Position numbers and translations under genes: made by a program
IMG/VR virus record: IMGVR_UViG_3300028388_004553
Location: 1-23,812 of that record
Length of the DNA stretch: 23,812 nucleotides
Reading direction: 5' to 3' (one strand)
Origin: a virus
Notes under the pieces: generated by a model
Told to the model about the DNA's origin: nothing
The model's database searches: none
Seen by the model: only the letters and a program-made list of their open reading frames with translations
Shown here: positions 19,855-23,812 of the stretch, in pieces
How the letters are laid out: every line of letters begins with the position of its first letter
Numbering within the stretch: the stretch's first letter is position 1

Positions 19855-21302
19855 CAATTTCAAAAACGGTCACAGGCTTTTTCAAGGCTGAGACAGTAAA
19901 CAATCTGAGTACGAACGGCGGGAGAGCAGGGTATGTCCCTGTGATACATGCGGCAAAAAACAATCTTTTCCCGCGGGTAACAAAAGCGGAGCGCACATCC
20001 GGGATAACGCGCTATCGCAAAGAATTCTGGAAAAACAGAGCCGCGAATAATGACGCAGCCTATGGTGTCAAAGTAGCCATCGGAAAACCGTCGAATGCCG
20101 GAGACAGAATGGCAATCAGCTTGGGAACCCAGTCCGACAGACAGTCGGATTGGGTGAGTAATCCGCCGCTTTTCATGGGGTGTGGCAGTTTGAACACAGC
20201 CTTGGCTGGCGGAGAGACAAAGGTTGCTTTGCTGATGGAAGCAAACGATTGCGCTGTTATCCCCGGCGGATTTTTTTTCATACATAACAAAGTAAGGCTG
20301 AGTCAGACAGTGGCATCGGATGTGGCAAACGGGGATTCCGTGCTGTACTCCGGAGGAACATGGATTAAGACAACAGCAACGGATGACATTGCCTATCCCA
20401 AGGGCATCTATCTGGGGGATGACAAAGTATATACGGAAGAGACTGGCGCTTATACGGAAGAGTATCTGAAGACTCAGACCTATCTGAACGAGGAAGTCAT
20501 CGGGACAGGAGATGGCGCGGATACGTCACCGCTCTTGGCGGATTTGGCCGAGGTTGTCAAAGACGATGTTACGATGGGGGTGGTAGGACATCCGGATTAC
20601 GCTCCGGTAGTGACTGCCACATGCGGCGGGGTTACACGGACAATCACGATTGACAAGGATGGCAACTGCTCGGGGTATTGCACGGCAGGAGAGATTGATC
20701 TGAGTGACGGAACGTGGATTACGGAAATAACATTCACTACGGCTCCGGACAGCGGAAGCGATATAACAATCACTTATTATACGAAAAATTACTCATATTC
20801 CGGAAACGTGATGCAAGTGCATTTGGAGGATAGCGTATCCAACGCCTATCTGACAACAAACACATATGGTGCCGGATGTATCGGCGATGATGACACAGAG
20901 GTCGTGGCAACATATTCTGATTTCGCGGTTACAAGCAGTGGCGGCAGTTTCAACAATGCAACATATCCGATTGTCATGGATAATCGGGGGGCTGTCGAAG
21001 AGACGTGGACACTGACAATGACATCCCCCACGACTTTCACGGCTTCCGGTGCAAACGAGGGGAGCGTGGGGACCGGGGGGTTCGGCGCGGGGTATTCTGA
21101 TTTCTCCCCCGTCAATTCCAATACGGGTCATCCCTATTTCACTCTGCCAAAAGCCGGCGCGTCCGGGTCATGGCTAAGCGGCGACAAGATTGTGTTTAAG
21201 ACACATCCGGCCTTCATGCCGATAGTCTGGCGGGAAATCGTCCCCGCGGGGACAGCTGCGGAATCAATCAATATGACAATCGCCGAGGTCGTTTGGGAGT
21301 AA
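19851..21302 (+). CDS. Large tail structural protein
   Basis: A 483-aa protein that I cannot assign to a named family. Residues 1-190 have a mixed fold and a GTQSDRQSDWVSNPPLFMG segment. The middle (about 215-310) looks like an Ig- or fibronectin-type beta domain (TATCGGVTRTITIDKDGNCSGYC, then TFTTAPDSGSDITITYYTKNY). The C terminus holds asparagine/glycine-rich beta repeats. Composition and place after the tail genes suggest a baseplate or fibre-base protein. A strong hairpin lies at 20127-20155. The ATG overlaps the peptidase stop. Confidence 0.55.
   Translation: MTISKTVTGFFKAETVNNLSTNGGRAGYVPVIHAAKNNLFPRVTKAERTSGITRYRKEFWKNRAANNDAAYGVKVAIGKPSNAGDRMAISLGTQSDRQSDWVSNPPLFMGCGSLNTALAGGETKVALLMEANDCAVIPGGFFFIHNKVRLSQTVASDVANGDSVLYSGGTWIKTTATDDIAYPKGIYLGDDKVYTEETGAYTEEYLKTQTYLNEEVIGTGDGADTSPLLADLAEVVKDDVTMGVVGHPDYAPVVTATCGGVTRTITIDKDGNCSGYCTAGEIDLSDGTWITEITFTTAPDSGSDITITYYTKNYSYSGNVMQVHLEDSVSNAYLTTNTYGAGCIGDDDTEVVATYSDFAVTSSGGSFNNATYPIVMDNRGAVEETWTLTMTSPTTFTASGANEGSVGTGGFGAGYSDFSPVNSNTGHPYFTLPKAGASGSWLSGDKIVFKTHPAFMPIVWREIVPAGTAAESINMTIAEVVWE
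20127..20155. repeat. 12-bp intragenic hairpin
   Basis: ACCCAGTCCGAC (20127-20138) and GTCGGATTGGGT (20144-20155) pair over 12 bp with one G-U and a 5-nt AGACA loop. It lies inside the large tail protein gene. Confidence 0.8.
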
Positions 21303-21305
21303 GCT

Positions 21306-21719
21306 ATGATTACAACTGTTTCGAATGAGTATAAGTACAGACTTTTGAAAGCAACAGAAACGGATACTCACAAAATCATCCTGATGCAGACCGGATTCAC
21401 GTTTGACAAAGACGCACACAGCATATATGCGGATGTATCAGCGTCTGAATTAACAACGGCTAATGGCTACACTACAGGGGGGGCGACTCTGACGGGAGTG
21501 GTTGTTACTAAGGATAATGCAAACGATAAGGCTATTCTGAGCGCTAATGACGTGCAGTGGACAGCTTCCGGAGGAACAATCGCGACATCCGGGGCTATCA
21601 TATATAATGATACGATGCCGGATGATCCCATTGTCCAATTTCTGGATGCGGAAGGGGCATTGAGTACGCCGGATGGGATTGTCTTTCAAATAAATGACAT
21701 TGCTCTGGAGATTGCGTAA
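21306..21719 (+). CDS. Small tail/fibre accessory protein
   Basis: A 137-aa, beta-rich protein: KIILMQTGFTFDKDAHSIYADVSASELTTANGYTTGGATLTGVVV and QFLDAEGALSTPDGIVFQINDIALEIA. I recognise the pattern (a fixed DKDxH..YADV.A.EL..GYT.GG motif) from uncharacterised proteins beside tail fibres of many phages. A role in the fibre or the distal tail is likely. GGGAG lies 6 nt before the ATG. The TAA overlaps the next ATG (TAATG). Confidence 0.6.
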   Translation: MITTVSNEYKYRLLKATETDTHKIILMQTGFTFDKDAHSIYADVSASELTTANGYTTGGATLTGVVVTKDNANDKAILSANDVQWTASGGTIATSGAIIYNDTMPDDPIVQFLDAEGALSTPDGIVFQINDIALEIA

Positions 21720-22999
21720 TGGCATATTTGGTGGGTTGGTCAAAGTTTATAGAAGGAACGATAGCGGATGCGGATATGCCGTCCGCGCTATCCGGCTTTC
21801 CGATTGCCGTAAAAATCAGCACGGCGAGCGGTCTGTCAAATCAGGATGTGTCCGCTGTTTTTGACGAGATCGGAAGCAACTGGAAGAAGGTAACTTTCCA
21901 GCTTGGCGAATCCGAGACAGAATCCTACGCCGAGATGGAAATGTGGGATGCTGTGAACGAGGTCGGTCTGTTTCACGTCAAATTTGATCTGTCCTCTGGT
22001 GAAAACAAGTTCAGGATGTATTATGACAGTACACATGCTGACAATGACCCATATGTCGGGGCCGTAGGCAGTACTCCGGCGCAATCTGTCTGGAATTCGG
22101 ATTATGCGGCGCGTTACGGATTCGCACAGGACCCGACCGGGGGAACGATTTACGATAGCACGGGGAATGCAAATAACGGCACACCCAGTGGGGGGATGAC
22201 GTCTGCTGATCTCGTTGACGCGGGTATCGGCAAGGGGCTTGATTTTGACGGTGCGGACGACTGTATATTGGTCGGGGATACTGCGTCATTGTCAGGTCTG
22301 ACGGCAATCACATTTGAACTTCAGTTTTTTCCACGATTGCTTTCTGGAGACAGAGATGTGTTTGCAAAGTGGTCCCCGGGTAATCAGGAGTGGCTCTTTC
22401 GGACTAGTGGCTCGTCTTATTTTAGCGCAATTTATGGACAGCTAAATTCTGCTGGGTCTGCTACAACAGACACTTTGCAGACAATGACTGTTTTATGGGA
22501 TGGAGGCGGGGCGCCAAAGATATATAAGGACGGAAATTATGTCGCAGATTTTCCGTTTACGCCAGGGACACCGGCAGATACGGGTTCCCCGGTTTACATT
22601 GCCCGATTTTCAGGCAGTGCGGCGAATTTTTTCAACGGGATTCTGACGGAACTCAGAATGAGTTCCGTAGCCAGAAGCGAGGCTTGGATCGCAGCGACGC
22701 ATAAATGCCTGAATGATGAACTGATAACGTACACCGGCGAGCAGTTCCCAACGACCTATGAAATTTACGGGATTGCCCAAGCCGGCGGCACAGCCAGCCC
22801 CGGGTCAAAAATTTTGCTTATTGACAGAGTTACACTTGAACTTGTAGCGACTGCAACCGCCACTGATGTAACGGCAGAGTACGCTTTCACAGGCTTGCCC
22901 AGCGGTGATGCAGGTCGGTACGCTATTCACATGATAGACCCGACGAATACGTATAACGATGTTGCTGTTTCGGCGATAACAGCGGAATTGGAAGCCTGA
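21719..22999 (+). CDS. LamG-like tail adhesin with DUF2341-type N terminus
   Basis: A 426-aa protein. The first 115 residues resemble DUF2341 (FPIAVKISTASGLSNQDVSAVFDEIGSNWKKVTF, then FRMYYDSTHADND). Residues about 135-330 look like a concanavalin/laminin-G fold (YDSTGNANNGTPSGG, LDFDGADDCILVGDTASLSGLTAITFELQFFPR, then IYKDGNYVADFPF, GILTELRMSSVARSEAWIAATHKCL). The C terminus is an Ig-like beta domain. Such proteins bind surface sugars, so it may be part of the receptor-binding apparatus. The stop is 2 bp before the next gene. Confidence 0.7.
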   Translation: MAYLVGWSKFIEGTIADADMPSALSGFPIAVKISTASGLSNQDVSAVFDEIGSNWKKVTFQLGESETESYAEMEMWDAVNEVGLFHVKFDLSSGENKFRMYYDSTHADNDPYVGAVGSTPAQSVWNSDYAARYGFAQDPTGGTIYDSTGNANNGTPSGGMTSADLVDAGIGKGLDFDGADDCILVGDTASLSGLTAITFELQFFPRLLSGDRDVFAKWSPGNQEWLFRTSGSSYFSAIYGQLNSAGSATTDTLQTMTVLWDGGGAPKIYKDGNYVADFPFTPGTPADTGSPVYIARFSGSAANFFNGILTELRMSSVARSEAWIAATHKCLNDELITYTGEQFPTTYEIYGIAQAGGTASPGSKILLIDRVTLELVATATATDVTAEYAFTGLPSGDAGRYAIHMIDPTNTYNDVAVSAITAELEA

Positions 23000-23001
23000 C
23001 T

Positions 23002-23812
23002 ATGGATACAATTTCCGGCGCAAATCTAAATCCGAATTTTCTGAACAATTATCAGATTGTTTCAGGAGAATCTCTCAATCCGGACTTCATATCCGGAGGA
23101 GTAGCATTCCCCTCCGGCTATGTTGACGCTTCCGGAAGTTTTGGCGGATTGACGAGCTCGGATTTTCCCTCGGGGCATATCACAGCCTCTGGTGGATTTG
23201 ATTATCTCATATCCGCTCTCGTAAGTTTTCCAGTCGGGCAGGTTAACGCTTCCGGAAGTTTTGGCGGATTGATAAGCGCGGATTTCCCCGCGGGGCAGTC
23301 CGCGGCGGTCGGTGGCTTTGGGTATCGGCAGTACGGAAAGTCTTGGAAAAGCATCATGTGGGGGATTTGCGAAGGCACGGTCACGTCTGTTCTCATATCA
23401 ATGTCCTTTAGGCAAAGGACGCTATGTCGGAAAAACACTTTGTCTGATTCTGACAGTGCTTTGCAAACTGTGTCATTCGTGCTTTCCGATTCCGAGAAGT
23501 CTTTGCAATCGCTTGTCGTCGCGATTCTTGGAAGCAGTGTTCATGCGCTTGTCAGCAGGCTCAGCGATGCAGAGGTCAGGGGAATCAGCATGAAACAGAA
23601 CATTCTTTCCGGTTCCGAGTCAGGCTTGCAAGCCGTTTCCGGGGTGTTGTCGGATTCTGAAAAAGCATTGCAAAGTCTTGTCAGTACGCTTCTGGAAAGC
23701 ACAATCCAGGCGATTGTCAGCAGAATCAGCAATATGGAAGTCCGGGGAATCAGTATCAGACAGAACACGCTATCCGGTTCCGAGTCAGGCTTGCAAGCCG
23801 TTTCCGGTGTGC
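23002..23812 (+). CDS. Repeat-built tail fibre-like protein (3' end beyond window)
   Basis: An ORF open from the ATG at 23002 to the edge, at least 270 residues and truncated by the window. Residues 35-110 contain four copies of an approximately 20-residue motif (FPSGYVDASGSFGG, FPSGHITASGGF, FPVGQVNASGSFGG, FPAGQSAAVGGF). After a short transition, a 55-residue unit is repeated (two full copies and a partial third), with LSDSE, LQSLV and IVSRIS segments suggesting helical, coiled-coil-like fibre shafts. Position after the adhesin suggests a long fibre. The 165-bp DNA repeats keep frame and could allow length changes by recombination. Confidence 0.7.
   Translation, partial: MDTISGANLNPNFLNNYQIVSGESLNPDFISGGVAFPSGYVDASGSFGGLTSSDFPSGHITASGGFDYLISALVSFPVGQVNASGSFGGLISADFPAGQSAAVGGFGYRQYGKSWKSIMWGICEGTVTSVLISMSFRQRTLCRKNTLSDSDSALQTVSFVLSDSEKSLQSLVVAILGSSVHALVSRLSDAEVRGISMKQNILSGSESGLQAVSGVLSDSEKALQSLVSTLLESTIQAIVSRISNMEVRGISIRQNTLSGSESGLQAVSGV
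23437..23812 (+). repeat. 165-bp in-frame tandem repeats
   Basis: Units at 23437-23601 and 23602-23766 are complete, and a third begins at 23767 and is cut at the edge. Each encodes 55 residues. The shared peptides include SGSESGLQAVSGV, LSDSEK.LQSLV and EVRGIS. Leucine spacings inside the unit (14, 15, 11, 15) suggest an older internal repeat. Confidence 0.9.

Noticed and set aside
21719-23812. Diversity-generating retroelement target region in the tail genes
   Set aside because: No reverse transcriptase gene, no template repeat and no adenine-biased variable repeat pair were seen in the window.

Overview
The window holds the left two thirds or so of a transposable (Mu-like) bacteriophage genome, most likely a prophage of a Gram-negative bacterium. 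The diagnostic genes are a leftward CI/Mu-type repressor, a rightward Ner-like regulator, a DDE transposase (MuA family), its AAA+ partner (MuB family), GemA/gp16, a Com-type zinc finger, a Mu I-type protease/scaffold, DUF1320 (gp36) and DUF1834 (gp37) connector proteins and a TP901-type tape measure. There is no tail sheath, and a lambda-V-like tube protein sits where it would be expected, so the virion is probably a long-tailed siphovirus of the B3/D3112 kind. The host species cannot be named from the sequence.

Layout. Positions 1-276 are an AT-rich end region with short direct and inverted repeats, probably at or next to the phage left end. Positions 277-1064 are the immunity switch: repressor, divergent promoter/operator and Ner-like protein. 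Positions 1065-2270 hold a BRO-type antirepressor behind a structured leader ending in an intrinsic terminator, a ribbon-helix-helix protein and a second structured intergenic stretch. Positions 2286-5789 are small zinc-binding and unknown early genes followed by a replication pair (a replisome-organizer-like protein and a DnaC/IstB-type ATPase). Positions 5803-8716 are the transposase and MuB. Positions 8717-9193 are non-coding and repeat-rich, including a 68-bp tandem repeat. Positions 9194-10527 are middle genes (conserved unknown, GemA, unknown, Com) closed by a strong intrinsic terminator at 10565-10613. Positions 10627-23812 are late genes: a membrane protein, protease/scaffold, decoration protein, major capsid, connectors, tail tube, a small lipoprotein, tail chaperones, tape measure, microproteins, a minor tail protein, an M15 peptidase, and several fibre/adhesin proteins. 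The last of these is a repeat-built protein cut by the window edge.

How it works together. The repressor and Ner-like protein set the lysogeny decision, and the antirepressor would oppose the repressor. MuA and MuB carry out integration and replicative transposition, and the phage appears to bring its own helicase-loading module for the replication step. Late genes are densely packed, with many ATGA or TAATG overlaps indicating translational coupling.

The main oddities are: the absence of terminase, portal and MuF genes from their usual place before the protease; a probable attenuator in front of the antirepressor; an exact 16-bp palindrome present twice; the tandem repeat region after MuB; a 20-codon ORF coupled on both sides; a putative lipoprotein inside the tail operon; and unusually strong perfect hairpins inside coding sequence.
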